From Staphylococcus pettenkoferi (GTDB lineage: Bacteria > Bacillota > Bacilli > Staphylococcales > Staphylococcaceae), in NCBI RefSeq assembly GCF_026659735.1, contig NZ_JANSKK010000007.1, forward strand, positions 124,001 through 188,000: a DNA stretch of 64,000 nucleotides, read 5' to 3'. The notes under the pieces were generated by a model. It made no database searches. It had not been told where the DNA came from and worked only from the letters and a program-made list of their open reading frames with translations. Position 1 is the stretch's first letter. Every line of letters starts with the position of its first letter. Positions 1-8,523 of the stretch are shown piece by piece. Made by a program: the position numbers and the translations under genes.

Positions 1-1
1 G

Positions 2-145
2 GACCAGCCTATTTACTTAGCCGATGCAAATGGTGTCGCAGCCTATCGTGCCGCGAGAATCTTGAAGAAGAATGGCTATAAAGACATTTACATGCTTAAA
101 GGCGGCTATAAAAAGTGGACAGGCAAAATCAAATCTAAAAAATAA
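2..145 (+). CDS. Rhodanese-like domain protein, C-terminal fragment (5' end outside window)
   Basis: The last 47 codons of a plus-strand gene are open from the first base of the window and end at TAA 143-145. The residues IYLADANGVAAYRAARIL followed by GGYKKW match the end of a rhodanese fold: the helix after the active-site loop and the terminal GG-x-x-x-W signature. The catalytic cysteine would lie upstream and is not visible, so sulfurtransferase activity cannot be judged. In staphylococci and Bacillus a YqhL-type rhodanese next to gcvPB is the usual neighbour, in the opposite orientation as here. The family is secure; the exact substrate is unknown. Confidence 0.8.
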   Translation, partial: DQPIYLADANGVAAYRAARILKKNGYKDIYMLKGGYKKWTGKIKSKK

Positions 146-152
146 TGTATTA

Positions 153-184
153 AAAAAAGCAATCCTGAAGAGGATTGCTTTTTT
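153..184. terminator. Bidirectional intrinsic terminator between rhodanese gene and gcvPB
   Basis: A 14-bp perfect stem (153-166 with 171-184) with a GAAG loop is flanked by A-run and T-run, so it reads as a rho-independent terminator on both strands. It lies between two convergent genes and closes both the rhodanese transcript and the gcv operon. Confidence 0.9.
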
Positions 185-209
185 AATGCCTGAAATAGTG
201 TTTTCAGAG

Positions 210-1688
210 TTATTCTTTTTCAGCGTGTAAACCATCAAATTTTAATACCGGTTTACGCGCAGCTTTCGTTTCATCTAAGCGATCAATGATTGTATGATGT
301 GGCGCTTCAAGTACTTTATCGGGATCATTTTTCGCTTCTTCTGAAATTTGGATGAGCGCGTCACAGAAGTAATCTAATGTTTCTTTAGATTCAGTTTCTG
401 TAGGCTCAATCATCATACCTTCATCCACATTGAGTGGGAAGTAAATTGTAGGTGGATGTACGCCGAAATCTAACAAGCGTTTTGCCATGTCGAGAGTACG
501 CACACCGTGTTCTTTTTGTTTTGAACCACTGAGAACAAATTCGTGTTTACAGTATTGTTCGAATGGAATATCAAATTCATCTTTAAGGCGTGCTTTAATA
601 TAGTTCGCGTTAAGCACAGCTGCTTCTGAAACTTCTTGTAAACCTTTGTTCCCCATTGTGCGAATATAAGTGTATGCTCTTAGGTAAATACCGAAGTTAC
701 CATAGAATGGTTTAACGCGTCCAATTGAATTTTCAATTTCGTTTTCGTAACGGTAGTGGTCGCCATCTTTAACTACGAGTGGTTTTGGTAGATAGCTTGC
801 TAATTCTTTAACAACACCAACTGGACCTGAACCTGGACCGCCACCGCCGTGAGGGCCTGTAAATGTCTTATGCAAGTTCAAGTGTACAGCATCGAAGCCC
901 ATGTCTCCTGGACGTACTTTATCCATAATTGCGTTGAGGTTGGCACCATCATAGTAAAGTAAGCCGCCTGCTTCGTGGACAATTTCACGGATTTCCATGA
1001 TATTTTTCTCGAAGATACCTAACGTATTAGGGTTAGTCAACATAATAGCAGCAGTATTCTCATTAACGACGCGTTTTAGGTCTTCGATGTCTACTTCACC
1101 ACGTTCGTTGGACTTAACAGTGACAGCTTTGAATCCAGCAAATGCTGCTGAAGCCGGGTTTGTACCGTGTGCTGAGTCAGGAACGATGACTTCGTTTCTG
1201 TGACCTTGACCATTTTTTTGATGGTAAGCTTTGAAGATCATTAACGCTGTCCATTCACCGTGAGCACCAGCTGCTGGTTGTAGTGTAACTTCGTCCATAC
1301 CTGTAATTTCTTTAAGTTCTTCTTGTAAGCTATGAATGATTTCAAGTGAACCTTGAACTTGTGATTCGTCTTGTAATGGATGTGCCTCAGCGAAGCCGCC
1401 TAAACGCGCTACTTTTTCATTAATTTTAGGATTGTATTTCATCGTACAAGAGCCAAGTGGATAGAAACCAGAGTCTACACCGAAGTTTTTATTTGATAGC
1501 TCTGTATAATGACGTACAAGGTCTAATTCGGCAACTTCAGGAAGTTCTGCTTTCTCTTTACGAATAAACTTCTCATCGAAAACATCATTTACTGATTGAG
1601 AATCAACTTCTTTCTGAGGTAAAGAATATGCATAACGTCCTTCTCTAGAACGTTCAAAGATTAGAGGGCTAGATTTACTTACTACCAT
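210..1688 (-). CDS. gcvPB: Glycine dehydrogenase (decarboxylating) subunit 2 (P-protein C-terminal half)
   Basis: The 492-residue PLP-binding half of the split P-protein of the glycine cleavage system. With GcvPA it decarboxylates glycine and passes the aminomethyl group to lipoylated GcvH. The PLP lysine is K274 in [13 protein letters not shown], followed by a glycine-rich loop (GGGGPGSGP). Length and sequence fit the Bacillus/Staphylococcus two-subunit form. It is the last gene of gcvT-gcvPA-gcvPB, and its start overlaps the gcvPA stop by 14 nt, which suggests translational coupling of the two subunits. Expression should follow the upstream glycine riboswitch. gcvH and the L-protein are not in this window. 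Confidence 0.96.
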   Translation of the reverse strand: MVVSKSSPLIFERSREGRYAYSLPQKEVDSQSVNDVFDEKFIRKEKAELPEVAELDLVRHYTELSNKNFGVDSGFYPLGSCTMKYNPKINEKVARLGGFAEAHPLQDESQVQGSLEIIHSLQEELKEITGMDEVTLQPAAGAHGEWTALMIFKAYHQKNGQGHRNEVIVPDSAHGTNPASAAFAGFKAVTVKSNERGEVDIEDLKRVVNENTAAIMLTNPNTLGIFEKNIMEIREIVHEAGGLLYYDGANLNAIMDKVRPGDMGFDAVHLNLHKTFTGPHGGGGPGSGPVGVVKELASYLPKPLVVKDGDHYRYENEIENSIGRVKPFYGNFGIYLRAYTYIRTMGNKGLQEVSEAAVLNANYIKARLKDEFDIPFEQYCKHEFVLSGSKQKEHGVRTLDMAKRLLDFGVHPPTIYFPLNVDEGMMIEPTETESKETLDYFCDALIQISEEAKNDPDKVLEAPHHTIIDRLDETKAARKPVLKFDGLHAEKE

Positions 1689-3027
1689 TTAACTCACCTG
1701 CTTTCTTCACGAATGAATCGATTTCGTCTTTAGTGCGTAATTCAGTCACGGCAACGAGCATGTGATTAGTGAAGTCTGAACTTGCTTCACCTAAATCGAA
1801 ACCGCCGATGAATCCTTCATCAACTAACGCTTTGTTGATTTCAGAAATAGGTTGATCAAATTTAACTACGAATTCGTTATAACTTGGTGCTTCAGAAACC
1901 TCAAAGCCTGCTTCTTTGAATTGATTTTTCGCGTAATTCGCATTTTCGAAGTTTCTTAACGCAATGTCGTACATACCTTGCTTACCTAATGCAGACATGC
2001 AGATGGATGAAGCAAGTGCATTAAGTGCTTGGTTAGAACAGATATTCGAAGTCGCTTTGTCACGACGAATATGTTGTTCGCGAGCTTGTAAAGTTAATAC
2101 GAAACCACGGTTACCGTCTTCGTCTTCAGTTTGACCTACTAAACGACCAGGTGTTTTACGCATTAATTTTTTAGTTGTAGCAAAGTAACCACAGTGTGGT
2201 CCACCGAATTGAGCAGGGATACCGAATGGTTGAGTGTCTCCTACAACGATGTCGGCACCGAAGCTACCTGGAGGAGTAAGTAATCCTAAAGCTAATGGGT
2301 TAGCATAAACGATGAATAATGCTTTCTTATCTTCAATAAATGAATGGATTTTTTCTAAGTCTTCAACTGAACCGTAGAAGTTAGGATATTGAACCGCAAC
2401 TGCAGCAGTATTGTCGTCTACAGCTGCTTCAAGTTTGTCGAGGTCAGTGATTGTACCATCTAAGTCTACTTCTTCAATTTCAAACTCGTCTCTTACTTTA
2501 ACGTAAGTGTGGAGTACTTGAAGTGCTTGGTAATGTAAACCTTTAGATACGACAATCTTATTCTTCTTAGTTTGGTTAAAAGCAAGGATACAAGCTTCTG
2601 CAAAGCTAGTCATACCATCATACATAGATGAGTTAGCAATATCCATATCTGTGAGTTCACAGATTAATGTTTGGAATTCAAAAATAGCTTGTAGTTCACC
2701 TTGAGAAATTTCAGGTTGGTATGGTGTATAAGCAGTATAGAATTCAGATCTTGAAATCATAGCATCTACTACTGCTGGAGCATAGTGATCATACACGCCC
2801 GCTCCGAGGAATGAAGCGTGTGTTTCTTTAGTAATGTTTTTATTTGAAATACGAGTTAAACGTTTCATTAAGCTTGTTTCTGGTTCTGCATCTGGAATGT
2901 TTAACTCTCTGCCAAGTAAGACTTCTTTAGGTACATCTCCATATAAGTCTTGAATGGACTCAGCACCTATAGTATCTAACATTTCTTTACGATCTTTCTC
3001 AGTTAATGGAATATAACGATGACTCAA
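1675..3027 (-). CDS. gcvPA: Glycine dehydrogenase (decarboxylating) subunit 1 (P-protein N-terminal half)
   Basis: The 450-residue N-terminal half of the heterotetrameric P-protein. It has the type I PLP-transferase fold but lacks the PLP lysine, which GcvPB supplies. The opening [17 protein letters not shown] and the stretch [16 protein letters not shown] are characteristic of GcvPA. It follows gcvT by 16 nt and overlaps gcvPB, so the three genes form one operon. The length equals the family norm (about 448), with no sign of damage. Confidence 0.96.
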   Translation of the reverse strand: MSHRYIPLTEKDRKEMLDTIGAESIQDLYGDVPKEVLLGRELNIPDAEPETSLMKRLTRISNKNITKETHASFLGAGVYDHYAPAVVDAMISRSEFYTAYTPYQPEISQGELQAIFEFQTLICELTDMDIANSSMYDGMTSFAEACILAFNQTKKNKIVVSKGLHYQALQVLHTYVKVRDEFEIEEVDLDGTITDLDKLEAAVDDNTAAVAVQYPNFYGSVEDLEKIHSFIEDKKALFIVYANPLALGLLTPPGSFGADIVVGDTQPFGIPAQFGGPHCGYFATTKKLMRKTPGRLVGQTEDEDGNRGFVLTLQAREQHIRRDKATSNICSNQALNALASSICMSALGKQGMYDIALRNFENANYAKNQFKEAGFEVSEAPSYNEFVVKFDQPISEINKALVDEGFIGGFDLGEASSDFTNHMLVAVTELRTKDEIDSFVKKAGELNGSK

Positions 3028-3043
3028 GATTTACACCCTTTCA

Positions 3044-4135
3044 TTATTTGCTAATTTGATTTTTCTTAACGATTTTAGCATCAACTTGACGTTTACGAAC
3101 TTGAATGACAATCTCTTTGCCCATTTCGAACTCGTCACGGTCTATGATAGCTAAACCAATAGCTTTACCAGATAATGGTGATTGCGTTCCTGAAGTCACT
3201 TCACCAATTTCTTTGCCATCTTTATTCATTACAGTATAACCAGTTCTTGGAATACCTTTTCCAATCATTTCGATACCTACTGTACGGCGTTTAGAACCAT
3301 TTTCTTTTTGGTCTTTGAGCACTGATTTACCGATGAAATCAGCATCGATAAGAGGTTTAGCTGCAAATGCAATGCCGCCTTCGTATGGTGTAATAGATTC
3401 TGTTAAATCTTGACCATGTAGTGGTAAACCAGCTTCTAATCTAAGTGTGTCGCGTGCACCTAGACCACATGGTTCAACATCGTATTCTAAGAATCCATTC
3501 CAGATATCTAATGCATCTTCTGATTTACAATAAATTTCGAAACCGTCTTCACCTGTATAACCAGATTGAGAAAGAATCACATTTTTACCGAAAATCGTAA
3601 CATCCATTTTGAATTCGAATGGTTTCATTTCTGAAACGTCTACATCTACTAAGTCTTGAACAAGATCTCTTGCTTTAGGACCTTGGATTGCAAGTTGACC
3701 GTATTGATCAGAAACATTTGAAACTTCTGCATCAAATTGATCTGAGTGTGATTTCATCCATTCAAAGTCTTTGTCTGTATTCGCTGCGTTAACGACAAGA
3801 AGATATTCGTTATCACCGATTTGATAAGTGATTAAGTCATCGATAACACCGCCTTCTTCATTACAAAGAGCTGTATATTGAGCTTTACCAATTTCTAACT
3901 TATCAGTGTCATTTGATAATAAATATTGAACTAATTGTGATGCTTCAGGTCCTTTGATGAGTACTTCACCCATGTGACTGACATCAAATAACCCTTTATT
4001 TGTACGTACAGCATTGTGCTCCTCTTTAATGCTAGAGAACTGAACAGGCATGGCCCATCCACCAAATTCGACAATCTTAGCACCACTATCGACAAACGCT
4101 TGATAAAGTGGTGTCTTCTTAAGTTCATTAGACAT
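3044..4135 (-). CDS. gcvT: Aminomethyltransferase (glycine cleavage T protein)
   Basis: The 363-residue T-protein takes the aminomethyl group from GcvH and gives 5,10-methylene-tetrahydrofolate plus ammonia. The N-terminal folate-binding domain carries [11 protein letters not shown] (about 47-57), and [11 protein letters not shown] (about 193-203) is a family hallmark. The C-terminal barrel ends with the basic [16 protein letters not shown] stretch. First gene of the gcv operon, preceded by a GGGGGC-type ribosome binding site, an intrinsic terminator and a glycine aptamer. Thus its expression is expected to switch on with glycine. Confidence 0.96.
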   Translation of the reverse strand: MSNELKKTPLYQAFVDSGAKIVEFGGWAMPVQFSSIKEEHNAVRTNKGLFDVSHMGEVLIKGPEASQLVQYLLSNDTDKLEIGKAQYTALCNEEGGVIDDLITYQIGDNEYLLVVNAANTDKDFEWMKSHSDQFDAEVSNVSDQYGQLAIQGPKARDLVQDLVDVDVSEMKPFEFKMDVTIFGKNVILSQSGYTGEDGFEIYCKSEDALDIWNGFLEYDVEPCGLGARDTLRLEAGLPLHGQDLTESITPYEGGIAFAAKPLIDADFIGKSVLKDQKENGSKRRTVGIEMIGKGIPRTGYTVMNKDGKEIGEVTSGTQSPLSGKAIGLAIIDRDEFEMGKEIVIQVRKRQVDAKIVKKNQISK

Positions 4136-4170
4136 CTTGAAGCCCCCTATTAATTATTTTTAAAAATAAA

Positions 4171-4196
4171 GACAGGATAGCCTAAGCTATCCTGTC
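4171..4196 (-). terminator. Riboswitch expression-platform terminator of the gcv operon
   Basis: On the minus strand an 11-bp perfect stem (4186-4196 with 4171-4181, loop TTAG) is followed by TTTATTTTT. It lies just upstream of the gcvT ribosome binding site and just downstream of the glycine aptamer. This is the layout of an attenuator that the ligand-bound aptamer suppresses. Confidence 0.85.
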
Positions 4197-4199
4197 AGA

Positions 4200-4312
4200 A
4201 TCTTTCAGGAATGCGTCACAGTGTCATCCTTTTGCCTGAGAGATTCGTATTTACTTGCACCTTCGGCGATGATTATATTCAACAAAGAATACAATCATTC
4301 TCTCTAACACTG
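4200..4312 (-). promoter_or_regulatory. Glycine riboswitch aptamer (single aptamer with 3' ghost helix)
   Basis: Read on the minus strand, the conserved glycine-aptamer core is present: AGAGAG, then GCCGAAGGTGCAAG, then CTCTCAGGCAAAAGGA. Only one aptamer core is seen. The 5' flank (4307-4312, CAGTGT) is perfectly complementary to a segment after the aptamer (4219-4224, ACACTG). This fits the ghost-aptamer/kink-turn helix of singlet glycine riboswitches rather than the tandem form of B. subtilis. The complementary 5' flank begins one base after the aroK stop codon. The ligand is inferred from the motif and from the gcv operon it controls. Confidence 0.9.
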
Positions 4313-4313
4313 A

Positions 4314-4829
4314 TCAATCGCAAGATAACTCATTAAAGATTTCATCATGCAAATCTTTAAGAGATTGATTACTATTCACTTTGATGAATGCGATTTCATT
4401 ATATCTTGAATATCTGTCTGAATACAAGTTTTTTAAGTCATAAAGTGACTTATTATTAGCATTCGGCCGATTAGGATCGTTACGAATTCTGTCATATACA
4501 ATCTTCAAATCACAGTCTAACCACACGATATTAGATTGCTGTTGAAGGATTTCTATAGATTGGGCACCTTCTATAATTCCGCCACCTGTAGCTATAACTT
4601 CATATTGTTGAATGCATTCTTGTAAATAGTGAGCTTCTAAGTGTCTAAAGTGTTGTTCTCCATATTCTTTAAAAATAGCGGGAATAGTCATTTGTTCTTG
4701 TTCGACGATATAATGATCTAAATCTACATATGATAACTGATAAGTAGAGGCAATATATTCACCAAGTGTCGTCTTACCTACTCCCATAAATCCTATTAAT
4801 ATTAGCGGAAATCTAATGTTTTTTGGCAA
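4314..4829 (-). CDS. aroK: Shikimate kinase
   Basis: 171 residues. Phosphorylates shikimate at the 3-hydroxyl with ATP in chorismate synthesis. Walker A GFMGVGKT is at 13-20, the shikimate/Mg site VDLD at 35-38, the shikimate-binding TGGG at 81-84, and the lid arginine region DPNRPN near 118-123. The start is TTG: SD AAAGGAAG lies 7 nt before it and the encoded MPKNIRF matches family N-termini, so no upstream start is needed. It overlaps the preceding 55-codon gene by 17 nt and so is probably transcribed with the tail of the comG operon. This position between comG and gcvT is conserved in staphylococci. Confidence 0.93.
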   Translation of the reverse strand: MPKNIRFPLILIGFMGVGKTTLGEYIASTYQLSYVDLDHYIVEQEQMTIPAIFKEYGEQHFRHLEAHYLQECIQQYEVIATGGGIIEGAQSIEILQQQSNIVWLDCDLKIVYDRIRNDPNRPNANNKSLYDLKNLYSDRYSRYNEIAFIKVNSNQSLKDLHDEIFNELSCD

Positions 4830-4980
4830 TATTATCTTCCTTTAAGTGTGATGTTTTGATTAATCGATCGTAATCATGTTCGATATTATCTAACGTTTTT
4901 AGTTTAATACTATATTGAACAGTGTAAATTGAGATTACTGATAAATATAGCATAAATACCCCCATCACAAAAGGATACAT
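4813..4980 (-). CDS. Small membrane protein in the comGG position (55 aa)
   Basis: A 55-codon frame runs from ATG 4978-4980 to TAG 4813-4815 on the minus strand. AAAGG lies 5 nt before the ATG. Residues 1-25 form one hydrophobic segment ([20 protein letters not shown]), followed by a charged, Lys/His/Asp-rich cytoplasm-like tail. It starts 13 nt after the comGF stop and overlaps aroK, so it fills the place of comGG in the Bacillus comG operon. It lacks a prepilin cleavage motif (so does ComGG in Bacillus) and is much shorter than B. subtilis ComGG. A comGG remnant or a lineage-specific pseudopilus accessory protein are both possible. Function not demonstrated. Confidence 0.6.
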   Translation of the reverse strand: MYPFVMGVFMLYLSVISIYTVQYSIKLKTLDNIEHDYDRLIKTSHLKEDNIAKKH

Positions 4981-4993
4981 GTAGCCTTTAACT

Positions 4994-5479
4994 TTATACG
5001 TAAAATTGCTTATGATACATCACTCCTTTGTCCCTAAGACGAATATCGACCTCAATAAGATTAGGTGTAACTTTACGAACTTTAAACTGAGTGACTTGAT
5101 TTAATACAGTTACATTGCCTTTTCCATTTACTGTCTTGATGATCTTACCATTCTTATAACTATATTTGCATAAACCTTTGCTATCGGATATTGATGAGGA
5201 TGTCGAGTGATTCTCAATGTCGAGAGAAGAGCTGGTCGAAAAATCCGCTATTAAATCTCTTGCAAAGAGTTCAAGTTCAATATCACTATTAGTGCTGAGA
5301 TGATAGTCGAAGAACTTCGTACTATTAATGATCAGCGGCAAGATAGTTAGAATAATAATTGTAATCGTTAGTGTGAGTAGTAATTCAATATAGGTGAATG
5401 CTTTGTAATTATTTCGGATAGCATATTTCAGTTTCTTTATCAGAGATACATAAATCTTTGTGTTGATAGTAGATCTCAT
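4994..5479 (-). CDS. comGF: Competence pseudopilin-like protein ComGF
   Basis: A 161-residue protein with a type IV prepilin-like N-terminus: a basic stretch, then KAFTYIELLLTL with probable cleavage A27|F28 and the invariant Glu at +5 (E32), then a roughly 20-residue hydrophobic helix. Fifth pseudopilus gene of comG, expected to be processed by ComC and assembled into the DNA-uptake pseudopilus. It overlaps comGE by 71 nt if the first ATG is used. No good SD precedes that ATG, so a later start inside residues 1-25 is possible. The assignment rests on position and prepilin motif; sequence conservation in ComGF is low. Confidence 0.8.
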   Translation of the reverse strand: MRSTINTKIYVSLIKKLKYAIRNNYKAFTYIELLLTLTITIIILTILPLIINSTKFFDYHLSTNSDIELELFARDLIADFSTSSSLDIENHSTSSSISDSKGLCKYSYKNGKIIKTVNGKGNVTVLNQVTQFKVRKVTPNLIEVDIRLRDKGVMYHKQFYV

Positions 5480-5696
5480 ATTGTTTAATTTTTAAACCTT
5501 TCATCAATTCTAGCTTTTGTTCTCTAGAAATGAGTGCTGCTAATAAGCGTTTCATCTCCATAGTATGGTGTTTCTCTTGAAGTGTATGATTCATTCGTAA
5601 CATCAATGGAAATAATAGTAAGCATAATATAGAGAGCGTACTTAAAGATAGTAAGCCATCCATTAAGAGACTCCCTTTTACTTTAGACTTTTTCAT
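5409..5696 (-). CDS. comGE: Competence pseudopilus protein ComGE
   Basis: 95 residues from ATG 5696 (SD AAAGGGCG upstream). A TTG 21 nt earlier is in frame but lies within the SD region. A short basic start is followed by GSLLMDGLLSLSTLSILCLLLFPL, a single transmembrane helix typical of ComGE minor pseudopilins. The classic FTLxE cleavage site is missing, with only an LLMDGLL-like variant. It overlaps both comGD and comGF, which indicates a tightly coupled operon. Identity is mainly from synteny in comGA-GB-GC-GD-GE-GF. Confidence 0.78.
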   Translation of the reverse strand: MKKSKVKGSLLMDGLLSLSTLSILCLLLFPLMLRMNHTLQEKHHTMEMKRLLAALISREQKLELMKGLKIKQYEIYYQHKDLCISDKETEICYPK

Positions 5697-6135
5697 AACG
5701 AATTCGCCCTTTCTCAATGTGGAATATTAAACGATAGATTTCTTTATCATAAGAGATGTAAACTGAACCAAATTGATTCACTTCGCCCTTTTTATCGAAA
5801 TTTATATAATCGAGGTTTGATTTATTCATAATTGTTCCTTTAGGAAGTGTAATTGTAGATTTTTTTGTTGTACCCTGTTCTTTAATTTCAATTTGATTGG
5901 TGCCCTTTTTAAATAAGACGATAATTGATTTTTGATCGTGTATTGCTTTAGATTTATAGAGATTTAAATGACTAATTAACTGTGTCATGCGTTTTTGGTT
6001 AGTCTTAGTATAATTTGTATTGAGTAGAGAAGCATGGGTTTGGAGATACATTAATATACTGATAATAAAGAGGACGAATAGCAGCTCTACATACGTAAAA
6101 GCTTTCGCGGCGTTAAGATGCACGCGCTTCTCCAT
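5683..6135 (-). CDS. comGD: Competence pseudopilin ComGD
   Basis: 150 residues with prepilin signal AAKAFTYVELLFVLFIIS: cleavage expected at A12|F13 with Glu at +5. The remaining region is a small soluble domain with Lys-rich beta segments, as in GspH-like pseudopilins. The ATG used here has no clear SD. A GTG 12 nt downstream (6123) is preceded by GGAG at good spacing and may be the true start, which would shorten the leader by 4 residues. Overlaps the comGC end by 11-23 nt. Confidence 0.85.
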   Translation of the reverse strand: MEKRVHLNAAKAFTYVELLFVLFIISILMYLQTHASLLNTNYTKTNQKRMTQLISHLNLYKSKAIHDQKSIIVLFKKGTNQIEIKEQGTTKKSTITLPKGTIMNKSNLDYINFDKKGEVNQFGSVYISYDKEIYRLIFHIEKGRIRYEKV

Positions 6136-6430
6136 TTTGAATTGTTATCGCTTGGCCATTTTTACATTTCTTTTGTTGTTCTTTGATATATCCTTCTCTA
6201 ATTAAGTCGTCGATGGAGTCAGGTTTGTGGTCGTTTTTAAGTGTATAAGCCTCAATCTGACTATTAACCATCTTAACTTGTGCATCACACCCTGTCGTTT
6301 GAATGTGTTGAGACTGTTTCGCTATATACGGGATAATTAATATTAAGAGTAAGCTGATAATGAGGAGTACGAGTAACATTTCTATAAGTGTAAAAGCTGA
6401 TTTCAAATAACGTTTGTGTAATTTCTTCAT
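6113..6430 (-). CDS. comGC: Major competence pseudopilin ComGC
   Basis: 105 residues, the main building block of the competence pseudopilus that binds and draws in DNA. The prepilin motif SAFTLIEMLLVLLIIS is at 11-26, with cleavage A12|F13 and Glu at +5. The mature domain holds two cysteines (in TTGCDAQ and KKCKNGQ) that match the intrachain disulfide pair known in ComGC. The start ATG at 6430 is chosen because AAAGGAA lies 6 nt upstream; a start 39 nt earlier would have no SD. The gene is intact although comGB just upstream is broken. Confidence 0.92.
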   Translation of the reverse strand: MKKLHKRYLKSAFTLIEMLLVLLIISLLLILIIPYIAKQSQHIQTTGCDAQVKMVNSQIEAYTLKNDHKPDSIDDLIREGYIKEQQKKCKNGQAITIQNGEARAS

Positions 6431-6443
6431 GGTGATTCCTTTC

Positions 6444-7511
6444 CTATTTAATCGTTTGCATAAGTTCAAACATTGGTAACATGATTACGAGGTATAATGC
6501 GACAATTAAAAATGCGAGTAATCCAAAAATAATGGGTTGCACGAATTTGAGTTGCTTGAGTATTTTACGTTCAATCTTTGCGATAAGTATCGAACTATAG
6601 AGTTTGAGTTCAATATCAAGCTTACCTTTCTTCTGACCTTGTTCGATAAAGGTGATTAATTCACTTTCGAAACATTTAAGTGAAGCTAAAGTTTTCCCTA
6701 ATGGAGAGCCTGCTTCAGTGTGTTCTAAAATATAATGCCCTAAGTAATTGAGGTAAGCATCTTTCGTCTGAGAAGTATAAATTTCAACAATTTTATTCAG
6801 TGAAATCCCATTACGATAAAATAAAGAGAATTCAGTTGCTAAACGATACGTCTTTAATAACTTGAAATAGTGCTTAAGGTAGGGAACGTGAAGTACGAAC
6901 TGAATACGATATGGTGGCGATAAGCGCTGATAGAATACTATGAGTAGTAATGTGACACAACTGCCAATGATAAAAGTGAAAAATAGACTGGGAGGCAATA
7001 GAACGATGAACTGAGTGAGCCCTTTTTGGAAAGCTGACAAATTAACATCCATCGTTTCGTAGAGATTCTGAAATTCAGGAATGACTGTCTGATTTAAGAC
7101 AATAAGCATTACAATAAATATGGACAGCAACACAATAGGATATTACAACGTCTTGAGTAAACTTTGTTTCGCTTGTCGTTGTCTTTCCATATAATCAATA
7201 CTAGAAATTAAACAAGTAGTCAGTTCCCCAAATAACTCAGCAAAATACACTTGCATCACTATGGTTTGAGGATATTGTAATAGTTCTAGAAGCTTTGCGC
7301 ATCCTGAACCTTGCTGTAATGCTTGAGTGATCTGTTGACGCGTTTCTTGTCGACGTATATGAAGGTGTTGTAGTAGAAAGTGTATGGCTTCAGATAAAGT
7401 GAAACCATGTGCTAATAGATCTGCGAGACGCTTTAAGAAGTCAATTTGATCAAGTGTAGATAAAGGTTTACGCTGGAATAATTTAGAGATATCGATCGAC
7501 GGTGTCTTCAC
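6444..7511 (-). pseudogene. comGB: comGB interrupted by an in-frame TAA (competence pseudopilus membrane platform)
   Basis: Two pieces in the same reading frame add up to a full ComGB (GspF/PilC-type inner-membrane platform). They are 122 codons from GTG 7511 to TAA 7143-7145, then YPI and a 229-codon continuation to 6444. Reading through the TAA would give about 355 residues, the normal ComGB length. The stop falls in KTL*YPIVLL, where homologues that I recall have Gln (QYP), so one CAA-to-TAA transition explains it; there is no frameshift. The GTG start has an SD-like GAAGGTG and overlaps comGA by 29 nt. The N-part has a cytoplasmic GspF domain (LLAHGFTLSEAI, LQQGSG). The C-part has the second GspF domain and the last membrane helices. 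Restart at GTG 7133 or stop readthrough cannot be excluded. Confidence 0.88.
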
Positions 7512-8457
7512 AAATAACACCTTCTTTCGACATTTCTTTAAGAATGTAAGATAAATTCTGGAAAGTATAAGGCATCGTTTGCTCGTGCTCAAAAAAGTAA
7601 GCGATATCCTCTTTCATCATCATTTCACAGACCAATTCTCGCTTATCATCGCTAATAGGAATGAGACGTTGATTCGTAATATTAATCAACGCTTGTTTAA
7701 TTTCTTGTTCAGATATCCCCATTTCTAACAGACGAAGTAAAGTACCTCTACAATCATTCGCGTGAATTGTTGAAAGGACGAGGTGCCCGCTCATACTTGC
7801 TTGAATCACATATTTCGCTACATTAGCATCACGAATTTCACCGATGAGTATGATATCTGGATCACAGCGTAGTATCGCTTTAAAGGAACTCGCATAGTTA
7901 ATTCCCGCCTTTTCATTGATCGAGATTTGAGTGATGCCATTTATTTTTTGTTCAATCGGATCTTCCACAGTGATGATATTCAAATTTAATTGATCTTTAG
8001 CGTAATTAATCATCTGATACATTAAAGTGCTTTTACCTGATCCTGTTGGACCACTAAAGAGAATCAAACCTTGTTTCTTATTCATCAGCTTGTACAAAAT
8101 ATCTCCGTGTTTTGTTTCAGAATGCTGTTCAAAATATTGCGGTATTAAACGAATAACACAACTTTCAATCTCTAGAGACAGTGGCAAAGTTGAAATACGT
8201 AAATAATAAGGTCGCTTAGCTTTGAATAAATAGCGGCCGCTCTGTGCGATGATATGAGTTGACACATCGAGACCTGCCAAATACTTCATATACGTTAGTA
8301 ATTTCGTATAAGTTTCTTTTTGAATTGATTCAAAATTCTGCAGGTTATCATTGATACGAAACTTCACAAATACTTCCTCTTCTGATGGGATAAAGTGGAT
8401 ATCCGACGCTTCGTGCTTAATTGCCCTTGAAATCATTTCTTTAAATAATAGTTTCAA
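7483..8457 (-). CDS. comGA: Competence pilus assembly ATPase ComGA
   Basis: 324 residues, a GspE/PilB-type secretion ATPase that powers pseudopilus assembly at the inner face of the membrane. Walker A GPTGSGKS is at 136-143; the Asp box VEDPIEQ near 164-170; Walker B DIILIGEIRD at 201-210; the His box follows in HLVLSTIHAND. The start is TTG at 8457 with the very strong SD TAGGAGGTGAT. Length equals S. aureus ComGA. First gene of comG, preceded by the motif shared with comEA and by an inverted repeat. Confidence 0.93.
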   Translation of the reverse strand: MKLLFKEMISRAIKHEASDIHFIPSEEEVFVKFRINDNLQNFESIQKETYTKLLTYMKYLAGLDVSTHIIAQSGRYLFKAKRPYYLRISTLPLSLEIESCVIRLIPQYFEQHSETKHGDILYKLMNKKQGLILFSGPTGSGKSTLMYQMINYAKDQLNLNIITVEDPIEQKINGITQISINEKAGINYASSFKAILRCDPDIILIGEIRDANVAKYVIQASMSGHLVLSTIHANDCRGTLLRLLEMGISEQEIKQALINITNQRLIPISDDKRELVCEMMMKEDIAYFFEHEQTMPYTFQNLSYILKEMSKEGVICEDTVDRYL

Positions 8458-8460
8458 AAA

Positions 8461-8503
8461 ATCACCTCCTACATATATACACGTAGGAGGTGATGATTTT
8501 ACT
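8461..8503 (-). promoter_or_regulatory. Candidate competence-sigma promoter and 12-bp inverted repeat upstream of comGA
   Basis: On the minus strand AGTAAAATCA (8494-8503) is followed after 8 bp by TACGTGTATATA (8474-8485). The SD follows about 10 nt later. The same two blocks at the same spacing precede comEA. Perfect 12-bp arms (8461-8472 and 8483-8494) enclose part of the motif. In S. aureus the late competence operons comG and comE depend on SigH, so this is most simply a SigH promoter. The TACG core also recalls the streptococcal cin box. The leader would be very short. Confidence 0.6.
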
Positions 8504-8523
8504 TTTATTAATTTGAAAAACTT

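Noticed and set aside
3931..4128. Minus-strand frame inside gcvT
   Set aside because: It lies fully inside gcvT in another frame; shadow of a conserved gene.
7143..7145. comGB as two separate functional genes or as a frameshift
   Set aside because: Both parts are in one frame, a single stop explains the break, and the second part has no SD before GTG 7133; best read as one disrupted gene.
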